From: Gammaproteobacteria bacterium | GTDB taxonomy: Bacteria > Pseudomonadota > Gammaproteobacteria > Pseudomonadales > CAMLJR01 | Direction of reading: 5' to 3' | Length of the DNA: 43,620 bases | Assembly (NCBI GenBank): GCA_029265075.1 | Contig: JAJUJZ010000009.1 | Coordinates: 1-43,620 of the forward strand | In this document: piece by piece, positions 29,143-37,525 of the stretch | Layout of the letters: every line of letters starts with the position of its first letter | Position numbering within the stretch: position 1 is the first letter of the stretch | The notes under the pieces: generated by a model | Seen by the model: the letters and a program-made list of their open reading frames with translations, nothing else | What the model was told of the DNA's origin: nothing | The model's database searches: none | Program-made: the position numbers and the translations under genes

Positions 29143-31065
29143 ATGCAGTTCTACAAAGATGGTTTCCGGGGCGGCAGCCCCGACATCAAGCCGGCCGCAC
29201 CGAACCGGCGCAATCGTGGCGTCAATGAGCCGCTGCCCGAGAAAGTGGACGTACTGATTGTCGGCACCGGACCGGCGGGCCTGTGCCTGGCGGCGCAGCT
29301 GTCGCAGTTTCCCGAAATCGACACAATGATCATCGAGCGCATGCCGGCCAATATCATCAAGGGCAAGGCAGACGGCATCAACACGCGCAGCATGGAAATG
29401 TTCCAGGCGTTTGGCTTTGCCGAGAAGGTCAAGCGCGAGACCTACTGGGTCAACCAGACCGCGTTCTGGATGCCCGATCCGGCCAGTCCCGGCAACATCA
29501 AGCGTGTGGGCCAGGTCCAGGACGTGGCCGACGACAGTTCGGAAATGCCGCATATCCTGATCAACCAGGCACGGCTGCACGAGCTGTTCCTGGAGGTGAT
29601 GAAGGATTCCCCTTCGCGGCTGGAGCCTGATTACGGCTGGGAGCTGGTCGACGTAAAGGTGGATCACTCCACTGACGACTACCCGGTAACAGTCACCATC
29701 AAGGACGCCAACGGCCTCAACTGGTGGGCGACGCGGACGATCCGTGCGCAGTATGTGGTCGGCTGCGACGGCGCTCACTCCGCAGTACGCAAGGCCATCG
29801 GCGGCACGCTGCATGGCGACAAGGCGCATCAGGCCTGGGGCGTGATGGACGTGCTGGCCAACACCGACTTCCCGGACGTGCGCCGCAAGTGCGTGATCTC
29901 CTCCAGCGGCGAAGGCAATATGCTGATTCTGCCGCGGGAAGGCGGCTATCTGTTCCGCATGTATGTGGAGCTGAACAAACTGCGCCCCGACGAGCGCATC
30001 TCTCCCGCCGACATGACCTCGGATGCTCTGATCGCGGCGGCCAACCGCATCATTCGACCGTACTCGCTCGACGTTAAAGATGTTGTGTGGTGGTCGGTAT
30101 ACGAGATCGGTCACAGCATTACCGACCGGTTTGACGACGTGCCCGAAGGCGAAGACCGCCACCCCCGGGTGTTTACCGCCGGTGATGCCTGTCATACGCA
30201 CTCGCCCAAAGCGGGTCAGGGCATGAACGTGTCGATGCAGGACACTTTTAACCTGGGCTGGAAGCTGGTCCACGTGCTGCAGGGACGTGCTGATGCAAGC
30301 CTGCTGCGCACTTATTCGAAAGAGCGTCATCTCGAAGCCAGGCGGCTGGTCGACACCGACCACGAGTGGGCGCGCATCATGTCAGCCCCGCCCACCCCGG
30401 AAGAGCGGGAAGGGAAGGTGGAGCCGCGCATCATCCGGCAGTTCAAGGAAAACCTGGAATTCACGGGGGGGCTGGCCGTCCATTACGTACCCTCACGCAT
30501 TGTTGCCAGCGACACGTGGCAGTCGCTGGCCACGGGGCAAGTGATCGGCAAGCGCTTCCATTCTGCACCGGTGGTGCGGCTGTCCGACGCCAAGCAGATG
30601 CATCTGGGGCATATTCACCAGGCTGACGCGCGCTGGCGCATCTACGCCTTCGCCGGCAAAGCGGATACCACAGCACCGGGCTCGGCTATTCACCGTCTGG
30701 CCGACTGGCTGGAGCAGGATCCGGCCTCGCCGGTGGTGCGTCACACCCGGGCGGGTGAGGACATCGACGCGGTGATCGACTTCCGCGCCGTGTTCCAGCA
30801 GACCTTCGACCAGCTCGAGTACGAAACCGTACCCTCGCTGCTCAAGCCGAAGACCGGCAAGCTGGGCCTGCAGGACCATGGCAAGGTGTTCTGTGTTGAC
30901 CACAAGGGCCTCGGTGACATCTTCGACATGCGTGGGATCGACCGCGAGCGCGGCTGCATGATCGTGGTCCGTCCGGATCAGTACGTGGCGCACGTGCTGC
31001 CGCTCGACGCGTTCCAGGAGCTGTCGGCGTTCTTCGCTGACATTCTGCTGCCCGCCGGCAAGTAA
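29143..31065 (+). CDS. FAD-dependent aromatic hydroxylase (phenol 2-monooxygenase / 3-hydroxybenzoate 4-monooxygenase type)
   Basis: A 640-aa class A flavoprotein monooxygenase. The FAD-binding GxGxxG is in DVLIVGTGPAGLCLAAQL (about residues 36-53). The DG motif is GCDGAHSAVRKAIG, and the GD motif is FTAGDACHTHSPKAGQGMN. The C-terminal ~200 residues form the thioredoxin-like dimerisation domain found in phenol hydroxylase and MobA-type 3-hydroxybenzoate 4-monooxygenase; length and N-terminus fit these enzymes. It should add an ortho hydroxyl to a phenolic ring using NAD(P)H and O2 in the cytosol. GGGGAG lies six bases before the ATG. A strong terminator follows, so it is transcribed alone. 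The exact phenol cannot be read from the sequence. Confidence 0.9.
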   Translation: MQFYKDGFRGGSPDIKPAAPNRRNRGVNEPLPEKVDVLIVGTGPAGLCLAAQLSQFPEIDTMIIERMPANIIKGKADGINTRSMEMFQAFGFAEKVKRETYWVNQTAFWMPDPASPGNIKRVGQVQDVADDSSEMPHILINQARLHELFLEVMKDSPSRLEPDYGWELVDVKVDHSTDDYPVTVTIKDANGLNWWATRTIRAQYVVGCDGAHSAVRKAIGGTLHGDKAHQAWGVMDVLANTDFPDVRRKCVISSSGEGNMLILPREGGYLFRMYVELNKLRPDERISPADMTSDALIAAANRIIRPYSLDVKDVVWWSVYEIGHSITDRFDDVPEGEDRHPRVFTAGDACHTHSPKAGQGMNVSMQDTFNLGWKLVHVLQGRADASLLRTYSKERHLEARRLVDTDHEWARIMSAPPTPEEREGKVEPRIIRQFKENLEFTGGLAVHYVPSRIVASDTWQSLATGQVIGKRFHSAPVVRLSDAKQMHLGHIHQADARWRIYAFAGKADTTAPGSAIHRLADWLEQDPASPVVRHTRAGEDIDAVIDFRAVFQQTFDQLEYETVPSLLKPKTGKLGLQDHGKVFCVDHKGLGDIFDMRGIDRERGCMIVVRPDQYVAHVLPLDAFQELSAFFADILLPAGK

Positions 31066-31114
31066 GCACCGCAATGGCCGCGTGACCACTACCTGGTGGC
31101 TGCGGCGACCACGC

Positions 31115-31153
31115 AAGCCCCCGCATGGCCCGGCCGTGCGGGGGCTTTCTTTT
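31115..31153 (+). terminator. Rho-independent terminator of the monooxygenase gene
   Basis: AAGCCCCCGCA (31115-31125) pairs perfectly with TGCGGGGGCTT (31137-31147) around an 11-nt loop and is followed by TCTTTT. Confidence 0.9.
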
Positions 31154-31241
31154 GAGTCCCGGTCGCGACCGCTGCGCATCGCTGACCGTTGATCCCTGCG
31201 CCATTCAGCAAGCTCGATCCGCCCCGACCTGCGCCGCAGGG

Positions 31242-31268
31242 TTGACACTCTTCCATGGAAGGTACAAT
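31242..31268 (+). promoter_or_regulatory. Promoter with a CTTCCATGGAAG palindrome upstream of the second MFS gene
   Basis: TTGACA (31242-31247) and TACAAT (31263-31268) are 15 bp apart, slightly short. The spacer is almost filled by the perfect 12-bp palindrome CTTCCATGGAAG (31250-31261). A near-identical TCTTCYATGGAAGRTA block preceded by TTGAC occurs at 38081-38101. A start near 31275 would leave an untranslated leader of about 170 nt. Confidence 0.6.
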
Positions 31269-31381
31269 CTCGATGCCTTTGCGGCTGGCCGGCTGCTGCC
31301 CTGTCTCTCGCAGGCGCGGCAGGGGGCGGTGCAGCCAGAGATTCGACCGTCCCCGGTCAGGCCTGCTAACAGAGCGGGTCT

Positions 31382-31416
31382 GAGCAGATGTTGCCGCGGA
31401 TGACAGCCATCTGCTC
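31382..31416 (+). promoter_or_regulatory. Perfect 9-bp inverted repeat in the leader of the second MFS gene
   Basis: GAGCAGATG (31382-31390) and CATCTGCTC (31408-31416) flank 17 nt, ending 32 bp before the ATG. It could fold as a leader hairpin or act as an operator. Together with the terminator and promoter it accounts for the visible content of the 383-bp gap 31066-31448. Confidence 0.45.
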
Positions 31417-31448
31417 GGCGGGACTGCCAGAGCGAGATATAAAGAACA

Positions 31449-32657
31449 ATGTCAACAGCAGAGCAACAGGGCATCGGAAACAACCTGCAGGGCACTGTGC
31501 TCGCCCTGCTGGCGACACTCGGGGTGGCCGCGGCTCTGCTGCTGGCACCCATTCTGCCGCAGATCATCGCTGCCTTTCCCGATGATCCCAATGCCGAACT
31601 GAAGGTTATTCTGGCACTGGCTGCCCCGTCGCTGGTGGTGGCGTTTACAGCGCCATTCATCGGCCGTGTGGTCGAGCGCTTTGGTCGCAAGCCGGTGCTG
31701 GTCACCGCGCTGACCCTGTACCTCTGCTGCGGTACCGCTCCCTTCTTTCTGGATACGCTGGAAGCGATCATTCTGACCCGGCTGGGCGTCGGACTGGGCG
31801 AGGCCGGCGTAATGACCGCCTCGACGACGCTGATTGGGGATTACTTCAAGGGCGAGCGGCGGGAGCGCTGGCTGGTGGTGCAGACCGGCGTGGCGGCTAT
31901 CTCAGCAGTATTCTTCTCGTTGGTGGCCGGATCGCTTGGCGAACTGGGATGGCGCTTCCCATTCCTGGTCTATGCGATGCCGCTGTTCTATATTCCGTTC
32001 GTTATTTTCGGCATGCCGGAGCCGAAGCCGGAGGCCAGCAGCGGCAGCAGCGGCAGCTGGAACGACTTCCCCTGGCGCCGGGTGCTGCCGCTCTATGCGA
32101 TCGGCTTGCCGGCGGCGCTGCTGTTCTTCGTGGTGCCAATCCAGACGCCGTTTCTGCTGACTGAGCGGGGCTTCGGCTCTCCGCAGCTGATCGGGCAGGT
32201 GGCGGCTATTGGCGGTATCGGTGTTACCGCCGGCGGCTTTCTCTTCAAGTCGCTTGATCGTCTCAGCCTGTTTCAGAACCTGACTATCGCCTTCGTCCTG
32301 ATCGCGAGCGGCCTTGGCATCTTCGCCGGGGCGGATAGTTATCTGCTGACTGTGGTCGGTGTCATCGTGGCCAGTCTCGGCTGTGGCATGACATTGCCCG
32401 CCATTCTCACGAGCCTGATGAACGCTCTGTCGTTCAATGAACGCGGCAGAGGCACCGGCGGCTGGCAGACGGTATTCTTCGTTGGTAATTTTCTCAGCCC
32501 GATCAGCGTGCTGGCAGCAACGGCATTACTGGGAGGACTGGAGACAGCACTGCTGGCGCTGGCAGTGCTGAGTGGCGCGGGCGCCGTGCTCTGCCTGCTG
32601 GCGTCGCGTCCGGCGCGCGGCGGCGGGGAAGCACGGATAGTCGCTGCGGATGAGTGA
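31449..32657 (+). CDS. MFS transporter of the catabolic island
   Basis: A 402-aa inner-membrane protein with about 12 helices. Motif A is present in the TM2-TM3 loop (GRVVERFGRKPVL). TM4 has LTRLGVGLGEAGVMTASTTL, and the central loop is short (PKPEASSGSSGS). It probably moves a small organic compound; direction and substrate are unknown. The ATG at 31449 has only a weak purine stretch (AAAGAA) in front. The Nudix gene follows directly: a GTG start for it would overlap this stop as GTGA. Confidence 0.83.
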   Translation: MSTAEQQGIGNNLQGTVLALLATLGVAAALLLAPILPQIIAAFPDDPNAELKVILALAAPSLVVAFTAPFIGRVVERFGRKPVLVTALTLYLCCGTAPFFLDTLEAIILTRLGVGLGEAGVMTASTTLIGDYFKGERRERWLVVQTGVAAISAVFFSLVAGSLGELGWRFPFLVYAMPLFYIPFVIFGMPEPKPEASSGSSGSWNDFPWRRVLPLYAIGLPAALLFFVVPIQTPFLLTERGFGSPQLIGQVAAIGGIGVTAGGFLFKSLDRLSLFQNLTIAFVLIASGLGIFAGADSYLLTVVGVIVASLGCGMTLPAILTSLMNALSFNERGRGTGGWQTVFFVGNFLSPISVLAATALLGGLETALLALAVLSGAGAVLCLLASRPARGGGEARIVAADE

Positions 32658-32695
32658 AGCAGCAGCCGGGCAAGACGGGGGCATGGCCAGTGGCT

Positions 32696-33274
32696 ATGGC
32701 AAAATTCTGTATCTGCTGCGGGACAGCTCTGGCCTACGGGCAGCTGCAGCCCGATGAGCCGGAACGGCCTTACTGCACCGCCTGTGGCTACGTGCATTAC
32801 GAGCCGCCCCGCATCCTGATCGGTTGTTTCATTACCTGCGGCGACCGGCTGCTGTGGATCCGCCGCGGCATCGAGCCCTACAAAGGGCTGTGGACAGTGC
32901 CCGGCGGGTTCATGGAGAAAGGCGAGGATCCGCGCGACGCAGCTGCACGGGAGCTGTTCGAGGAGACCGGCGTTGCAATTGATGTGGAGGCGCTGCAGCT
33001 CTACCTCGCCGGATCGATCCGTGCGATCAATGAGCTGCACCTGATCTATCGCGGCAGTATCGGCAACGAATGCGCACGCCCGTCCTCCGAGGCGGACCGG
33101 GTCGGTTTTTTTGCGGAAGCAGAAGCGCCGTGGGCGGACTTCGCATTTCCGGAAGGGGAGTCCGCGATCCGTCAGTTTTATCAGGACCACGCGCAGGGGG
33201 AGTACGGCACCTATATGGGCAAGCTCTCCAGGACGCAGCACCTGATGGATCGGGTGCAGACCCGGCGCGGCTGA
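32696..33274 (+). CDS. Nudix hydrolase with N-terminal zinc ribbon
   Basis: The 192-aa product opens with a four-cysteine ribbon (FCICCGTAL ... YCTACGYVHYEPP). The Nudix box follows as GGFMEKGEDPRDAAARELF then EETGV, matching Gx5Ex7REUxEExGU. Related enzymes hydrolyse NADH or other nucleoside diphosphate derivatives. The ATG at 32696 puts the ribbon two residues from the N-terminus, as is usual for the family. A GTG at 32654 overlapping the MFS stop would add 14 residues and give tight coupling, so the start is uncertain. Its role beside the transporter is unclear. Confidence 0.85.
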   Translation: MAKFCICCGTALAYGQLQPDEPERPYCTACGYVHYEPPRILIGCFITCGDRLLWIRRGIEPYKGLWTVPGGFMEKGEDPRDAAARELFEETGVAIDVEALQLYLAGSIRAINELHLIYRGSIGNECARPSSEADRVGFFAEAEAPWADFAFPEGESAIRQFYQDHAQGEYGTYMGKLSRTQHLMDRVQTRRG

Positions 33275-33343
33275 GCGGCGAGAGCGGCGACATATTGACA
33301 GGCGTCGGTGATGCTGACGATGCCTCCTCGCCGATTTGCTGTG

Positions 33344-33360
33344 GCCGGCAGGATGCCGGC
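33344..33360 (+). terminator. Hairpin after the Nudix gene
   Basis: GCCGGCA (33344-33350) pairs with TGCCGGC (33354-33360) around 3 nt. No T-run follows, so intrinsic termination is only possible. Confidence 0.35.
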
Positions 33361-33379
33361 TCTGGTGGAGAACAAGGGA

Positions 33380-33403
33380 GAGTGAGGGGTGGACCCCTCA
33401 CTC
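33380..33403 (-). terminator. Terminator-like hairpin after the reductase gene
   Basis: GAGTGAGGGGT (33380-33390) and ACCCCTCACTC (33393-33403) form a perfect 11-bp inverted repeat 8 bp after the reductase stop. On the minus strand it is followed by a pyrimidine-rich TCCCTTGTTC stretch. Confidence 0.6.
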
Positions 33404-33411
33404 AGTCGCTG

Positions 33412-34374
33412 TCAGAGATCGACAACGATGGTGGTGCCGGGCTTGCCGCGCGACACACAGGGCGTGAACTGATCGTTGGCCTCGCGCTCGCTGTCCATCA
33501 GGAACATGTCGCGGTGCTCAATATCACCCGACAGCACCTTGGTGAGGCAGGTGCCGCAGATGCCTTCCGAGCAGGAGACATCGATCGGGAAGCCGTTGGC
33601 CGCGAGTACATCGGTCGCGCACTGATCTTTCTCAACGGTGAAGACCTGGCCAGTGCTGGCGATCTGGATCTGGAAAGATTCGTCGCCAGAGGTATCGATC
33701 TCTTCGGCAGCGAAATATTCGCGGTGGATGGTCGGCTCGCTCCAGCCCTGCCGCTTCGCGGTGTCGATCACCCAGTTCATGAAGCCAGTCGGGCCGCAGA
33801 TATAAAGGTGGGTGGTTGGGGCAGGGTTGGCCAGCAGGGCAACCGGATTGAGTTTCTGCTCCTCGGGTCCATCGTCGAGGTGGAGGAATACGCGGTCGGC
33901 AAACGGGCTGCTCTTCATGCGCTCCAGAAACGCGGCGCGGTTTTGCGAACGGACGCAGTAGTGCAGCTCGAAATCGGCACCGATCGTGTGCAGCCGTTCG
34001 GCCATGCAGAGTACCGGCGTAATGCCGATGCCGCCGCCAAACAGAATGCTGCGTTCGGCCGGGACCAGCGGGAAGTGGTTGCGAGGTTCGCTGATGTTCA
34101 GCGTGTCGCCGACCTGGACTTCGTCGACCATCGACCGGGAGCCGCCGCGAGAGTTGGGGTCGCGCATGACGCCGATCAGATAGTGGGACGAATCCTGCGG
34201 GTTGTTACAGAGCGAGTACTGGCGAATGGCGCCATTTGGCGTCACGACATCGATGTGGGCTCCAGCGGTGAATGGCGGCAGCGGCGCGCCGTCCTCTCTG
34301 CCCAGCTCGAACGAGAAGATCTCTTCGGCCTCTTCGATTTTGTTCAACACTTTGACTGCAATCATGTTTTTCAT
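33412..34374 (-). CDS. VanB-type oxygenase reductase (FMN/NAD(P)H plus C-terminal [2Fe-2S])
   Basis: The 320-aa product has a flavin-binding domain (RQYSLCNNP, about residues 50-60), an NAD-binding domain (ILFGGGIGITPVLCMAERL; YICGPTGFMNWV) and a C-terminal plant-type ferredoxin with CSEGICGTC and a distal cysteine (TPCVS). This order is that of phthalate-dioxygenase-reductase and vanillate O-demethylase reductase, which feed electrons to Rieske oxygenases. No Rieske oxygenase is in the window, so its partner lies elsewhere or is of another type. GAGGTG lies before the ATG at 34372-34374. It is divergent from the alpha/beta hydrolase, with a TTGTC-type site about 65 bp upstream. Confidence 0.9.
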   Translation of the reverse strand: MKNMIAVKVLNKIEEAEEIFSFELGREDGAPLPPFTAGAHIDVVTPNGAIRQYSLCNNPQDSSHYLIGVMRDPNSRGGSRSMVDEVQVGDTLNISEPRNHFPLVPAERSILFGGGIGITPVLCMAERLHTIGADFELHYCVRSQNRAAFLERMKSSPFADRVFLHLDDGPEEQKLNPVALLANPAPTTHLYICGPTGFMNWVIDTAKRQGWSEPTIHREYFAAEEIDTSGDESFQIQIASTGQVFTVEKDQCATDVLAANGFPIDVSCSEGICGTCLTKVLSGDIEHRDMFLMDSEREANDQFTPCVSRGKPGTTIVVDL

Positions 34375-34434
34375 TCCAACACCTCATTGCCGCGCCACCC
34401 TGTGTAGTGGGGGAGGCCAGTAAACGCCGAAGCG

Positions 34435-34447
34435 ATTGTCATACAAA
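34435..34447. promoter_or_regulatory. TTGTC-type site on the reductase side of the divergent promoter
   Basis: ATTGTCATACAAA has half-sites TTGT and ACAA around 3 bp. Its centre is 67 bp from the reductase ATG and exactly 100 bp from the matching site at 34535-34547. Confidence 0.45.
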
Positions 34448-34534
34448 CCAGTGTTCGTGACCCTATTTTAACGGACAAAGGCTTGCGCGACAAAAGGTAT
34501 ATCGCTTAAATTCCGCATCAAGCCCGAGAACCCG

Positions 34535-34547
34535 ATTGTCGGACATT
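34535..34547. promoter_or_regulatory. TTGTC-type site on the hydrolase side of the divergent promoter
   Basis: ATTGTCGGACATT matches the sites at 27207 and 38176. Its centre is 62 bp upstream of the hydrolase ATG. Confidence 0.5.
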
Positions 34548-34602
34548 TGGTTGGGCGATTTCCATGCTATCCGGCAAACCACAGGCTACAGGAGTGAGCG
34601 GA

Positions 34603-35427
34603 ATGAATTCCCTGGAAAGTAAATTTGTAACAACCCTCGGTTACCAGACGCACTACATCGAGAAGGGCGAGGGCGAGCCACTGCTGCTGATTCACGGCGG
34701 TGGTGCCGGTGCCGATGCTCGCGGGAACTGGGTTGGCCCCTGCATGGACATCCTCGCCGAGAAGCGGCGTGTCATTGCGTACGACATGGTTGGCTTCGGC
34801 AGCAGCGATGCGCCGGACCCTGAGACCTTCGACTACGGCCCCGAGACGCGCGTCGATCAGCTGATCGCGTTTATCGAGGCACTGGGTTATGAGTCGGTCG
34901 ACATCATCGGTAACTCGATGGGTGGCCGTACTGCGGCGGCAGTCTGCATCAGACGCCCTGAGCTGGTGCGCAACCTTATCCTGATGGGCAGCGCCGGCCT
35001 CGACCGCGGCATGGGTGGTGCCCTGCGTGCACTGGTCGAATACGACTTTACGTACGAAGGCATGAAACGCATCGTCGAGGCGCTGACCAACGACAACTAC
35101 GTCATTGATCCGAAGATGGTTCAGTACCGTCTCGAGGTGTCGCTGAAAGAAGCTCAGCGCAAGGCGTTCGCACAAACCATGAAAGAGCTGGTCAAGCGCG
35201 AAGGCCTGCACCTCGATCCTGACGACATCGCAACTATCAAGCAGCGCACCCTGGTGGTGAATGGTAAGAACGACAAGGTTGTGCCGATGGAGCAGGGCTA
35301 CCGCTACATGCAGCTCATCGAGAACTCGACCGGTGTGTTTCTGCCGAATTGCGGCCACTGGGCGATGATCGAGCATCCGCAGAAGTTTGCTCACATTGCG
35401 CTCGAGTTCCTCGAGGGAAGAATCTGA
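34603..35427 (+). CDS. Alpha/beta hydrolase, meta-cleavage product hydrolase type (BphD/MhpC/HsaD-like)
   Basis: A 274-aa cytosolic alpha/beta hydrolase. The triad is nucleophile Ser near 105 (IIGNSMGGRT), Asp near 224 (NGKNDKVVP) and His near 251 (NCGHWAMIEHP). The oxyanion-side motif LIHGGGAGADARGNW is the form seen in C-C hydrolases of meta-cleavage pathways. These split vinylogous diketones made by extradiol ring cleavage. GGAG at 34591-34594 precedes the ATG; an in-frame ATG at 34564 has no such site. No extradiol dioxygenase is in the window. It is probably expressed with the lipoprotein genes downstream. Confidence 0.87.
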   Translation: MNSLESKFVTTLGYQTHYIEKGEGEPLLLIHGGGAGADARGNWVGPCMDILAEKRRVIAYDMVGFGSSDAPDPETFDYGPETRVDQLIAFIEALGYESVDIIGNSMGGRTAAAVCIRRPELVRNLILMGSAGLDRGMGGALRALVEYDFTYEGMKRIVEALTNDNYVIDPKMVQYRLEVSLKEAQRKAFAQTMKELVKREGLHLDPDDIATIKQRTLVVNGKNDKVVPMEQGYRYMQLIENSTGVFLPNCGHWAMIEHPQKFAHIALEFLEGRI

Positions 35428-35439
35428 CGTCGTGCGGGA

Positions 35440-35468
35440 GTGAGGCGCGTGAGACTGGCGCGCCTCAC
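35440..35468 (+). terminator. Strong intercistronic hairpin after the hydrolase gene
   Basis: GTGAGGCGCG (35440-35449) pairs perfectly with CGCGCCTCAC (35459-35468) around 9 nt. With no T-run it may stabilise or separate transcripts rather than terminate them. Confidence 0.45.
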
Positions 35469-35509
35469 CCCTGCGGTTCATCCGCAACAGCTTCAAAAAG
35501 GGGAACGAT

Positions 35510-36286
35510 GTGGTAAGGACCATGGTTAAATTTCCAGCCGTACTGGTAATGGCGCTACTGGCGCTGGTGCTTTCGGGCTGCACCGTGCAGCAACAGGACA
35601 CGAGGCATAATCATCCCGTCGACTTCAGCGGTTTCTGGGAGCTGGGGGAAGAGTTCGGTGACGTTATTCGCCCCGAATACAACGAAGATAATCTGACGGA
35701 CGAAGTAAAGGCGCGGCTCGCGGAGTTTCATAAGCGCTTCCCTGAAGCTGAATCGAAGTGGCCCATGGATCTGTGCCTGATGCATGGCATGCCCTGGACC
35801 ATGCTGACCCGGGCGCGCACTTACTCAACTGAGATCATCCAGTACCAGGAGCGCATTTTCCTCAAACACGAGGGTTTCGATCAGGTACGGGATATCCGCC
35901 TCGACAAGACTGAAGTGCCCTCCAATTTCGGTCCCTCCAATCAGGGTTTCTCGGTGGCTCACTGGGAAGGCGATACTCTGGTCATTAAAACCGGGGGCCT
36001 GATCGGCTTCAACGACTACTCGGATCTGCAGCGCAGTGATGAAGCAGAGATTCTCGAGCATTGGCGCATCGAGCGGGACGAGAACGGTGAAGAGGTGCTG
36101 GTGACTGAACTGTGGGTCACCGATCCCGCTGTTTATAAAGAGCCGGGCTACGGTCGCAAGCGCTGGCGCCGGATGCCGGAAGGCACTGTGGTCAGTGGCT
36201 ACAACTGCAACAACGCCCTGTGGGACGACTTCGTTGCCGAGGAGCTGATGCGGCAGGAAGAGGCAGAAGCTGCCGCTGCCGACTGA
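35510..36286 (+). CDS. Lipoprotein of unknown function, first of a tandem pair
   Basis: The 258-aa product has a lipoprotein signal ending in LVLSGC (lipidated Cys about residue 24). The mature part starts with HPVDFSGFWELGEEF and has DLCLMHGMPWTMLTRARTY, GPSNQGFS, WEGDTLVIKTGGLIGFNDY and GYNCNNALWDD. The WEGDTLVI pattern recalls a widespread family of beta-rich secreted proteins without known function. GTG 35510 has AGGGG at ideal spacing; ATG 35522 is the alternative and gives the same lipobox. An ATG at 35508 opens only a two-codon frame. The next gene is a close paralogue, so this is a tandem duplication. Confidence 0.75.
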   Translation: MVRTMVKFPAVLVMALLALVLSGCTVQQQDTRHNHPVDFSGFWELGEEFGDVIRPEYNEDNLTDEVKARLAEFHKRFPEAESKWPMDLCLMHGMPWTMLTRARTYSTEIIQYQERIFLKHEGFDQVRDIRLDKTEVPSNFGPSNQGFSVAHWEGDTLVIKTGGLIGFNDYSDLQRSDEAEILEHWRIERDENGEEVLVTELWVTDPAVYKEPGYGRKRWRRMPEGTVVSGYNCNNALWDDFVAEELMRQEEAEAAAAD

Positions 36287-36333
36287 GGCGTTGCACACGG
36301 CATCCGATCAGCGACAGCGTTAAGGGAAAACAG

Positions 36334-37089
36334 ATGGGTTTTCTGACTCAGCGCCTGATGGGGTCGGTTGTCGTGATGCTGACCTTCATCCTGATGGGTT
36401 GTAACACTCAGCTCCAGAAGCCGCCGGTCGATTTCAGCGGCTTCTGGGAGCTGGGCGAAGATTTCACTGAAGTCATCCGTCCTGAGCTTGATCAGGACAA
36501 TCTCACCGAAGAGGCAAAGCAGCGTCTGGCTGAGTTCCGGCAGCGTTTTCCTGAAGGTCAGGCGACCTGGCCGGCCGACCTGTGTCTCTTTCATGGCATG
36601 CCGTGGACGATGCTCACCCGGGCGCGTACCTATGTGACGGAAATCGTCCAGACGCCGGATCGCATCTTCATGAAGAGCGATGGCATGGATCTGTTTCGCG
36701 ATATTCATCTCGACCAGGATGCCATTCCAGCCGGTTATGGCCCCTCGAATCAGGGCTATTCCATTGGCCGCTGGGAGGGTGATGAGCTGGTCATCGAGAC
36801 CGGTGGACTGATCGCGCTCAATGACTACATCGAGCGCCCGCGCAGCGGCGATGCCCGGATCACTGAGCGCTGGCGCCTGGTGACCACTGCCGGCGGCGAA
36901 GAACTCTGGGAAGTCGAGCTGTGGGTGGATGACCCCGCAGTCTTCAGAAAGCCGGGTTACGGCCGGAAACGTTTCCGCCGCATGGCTGAGGGAGCAGTCG
37001 TTGGTGGCTACAACTGCAACAACGCGCTCTGGGACGACTATGTCGACCGTGAGCTGACTCGACAGGAGCAACACGAACAAGGCGAATGA
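36334..37089 (+). CDS. Lipoprotein of unknown function, second of a tandem pair
   Basis: The 251-aa product has a lipobox LMGC (Cys about residue 23). It matches the preceding protein along its whole length: PVDFSGFWELGEDF, DLCLFHGMPWTMLTRARTY, YGPSNQGYS, WEGDELVIETGGLIALNDY, PGYGRKRFRRM and GYNCNNALWDDY. AAGGGA precedes the ATG. Invariant blocks around CLxHGMPWTMLTRARTY and GYNCNNALWDD suggest a conserved binding or structural site. No enzyme motif is recognised. The pair lies between a ring-fission-type hydrolase and a DoxX-like membrane protein. Confidence 0.78.
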   Translation: MGFLTQRLMGSVVVMLTFILMGCNTQLQKPPVDFSGFWELGEDFTEVIRPELDQDNLTEEAKQRLAEFRQRFPEGQATWPADLCLFHGMPWTMLTRARTYVTEIVQTPDRIFMKSDGMDLFRDIHLDQDAIPAGYGPSNQGYSIGRWEGDELVIETGGLIALNDYIERPRSGDARITERWRLVTTAGGEELWEVELWVDDPAVFRKPGYGRKRFRRMAEGAVVGGYNCNNALWDDYVDRELTRQEQHEQGE

Positions 37090-37123
37090 GCTGGTTCGGT
37101 GCTTTATCTGGGGCTGGTGAGAT

Positions 37124-37525
37124 ATGGAATCGGTATTAGGTCGGGTGATTGCTGCAGCGATCGGTATTGCTGTGGTATTCGCTCTTACATTCGCGTCTAA
37201 CTCCGTTGAGCATGCGACTGCGCGTGACGCCGCGCTGGCTGAGCAGCTCAGCCCTGAAGAGCTGGTGAGCGCCTATCTCGCGGCGGAGGCTGATGCCGCG
37301 ACCCAGGCGCAGTATCTCGATGCGAATGCTGTGGTGCATCCGGCGCGGGTGGTAGCCTGTGGTGAGACTGATCCGCTGGTGCTGACGGGCGCCGCGATCG
37401 TGGTTCACCGGGCAGGGGCCAGCGACACGGGCGGTGCGGTGGATGTGCTGCGCGTTGTCAACGGTAAAATCGTCGAGCACTGGCAGTCCCGGGCCGCGAT
37501 CGACTGTGAAGGAGGTCAGTCATGA
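37124..37525 (+). CDS. Membrane-anchored or exported NTF2/SnoaL-like protein
   Basis: The 133-aa product has a hydrophobic N-terminus (about residues 8-24, VIAAAIGIAVVFALTFA), either an anchor or an uncleaved signal. A small domain follows, ending VDVLRVVNGKIVEHWQSR, the closing strands of SnoaL-like proteins. Its stop overlaps the DoxX-like start by 4 bp (ATGA), so the two are translationally coupled. Function is unknown. The domain is short for a full NTF2 fold, which lowers certainty. Confidence 0.65.
   Translation: MESVLGRVIAAAIGIAVVFALTFASNSVEHATARDAALAEQLSPEELVSAYLAAEADAATQAQYLDANAVVHPARVVACGETDPLVLTGAAIVVHRAGASDTGGAVDVLRVVNGKIVEHWQSRAAIDCEGGQS

Noticed and set aside
29062-30363. 433-codon minus-strand frame opposite the aromatic hydroxylase gene
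   Set aside because: It covers the promoter and the FAD motifs of the real gene and shows no protein-family pattern.
34608-34617. TTCCCTGGAA near the hydrolase start, resembling the TTCCATGGAA element
   Set aside because: It is within the first codons of the gene, and only the half-sites agree, so chance is likely.
34567-35601. Minus-strand frame opposite the alpha/beta hydrolase gene
   Set aside because: Shadow of the hydrolase; the hydrolase has its full catalytic triad.
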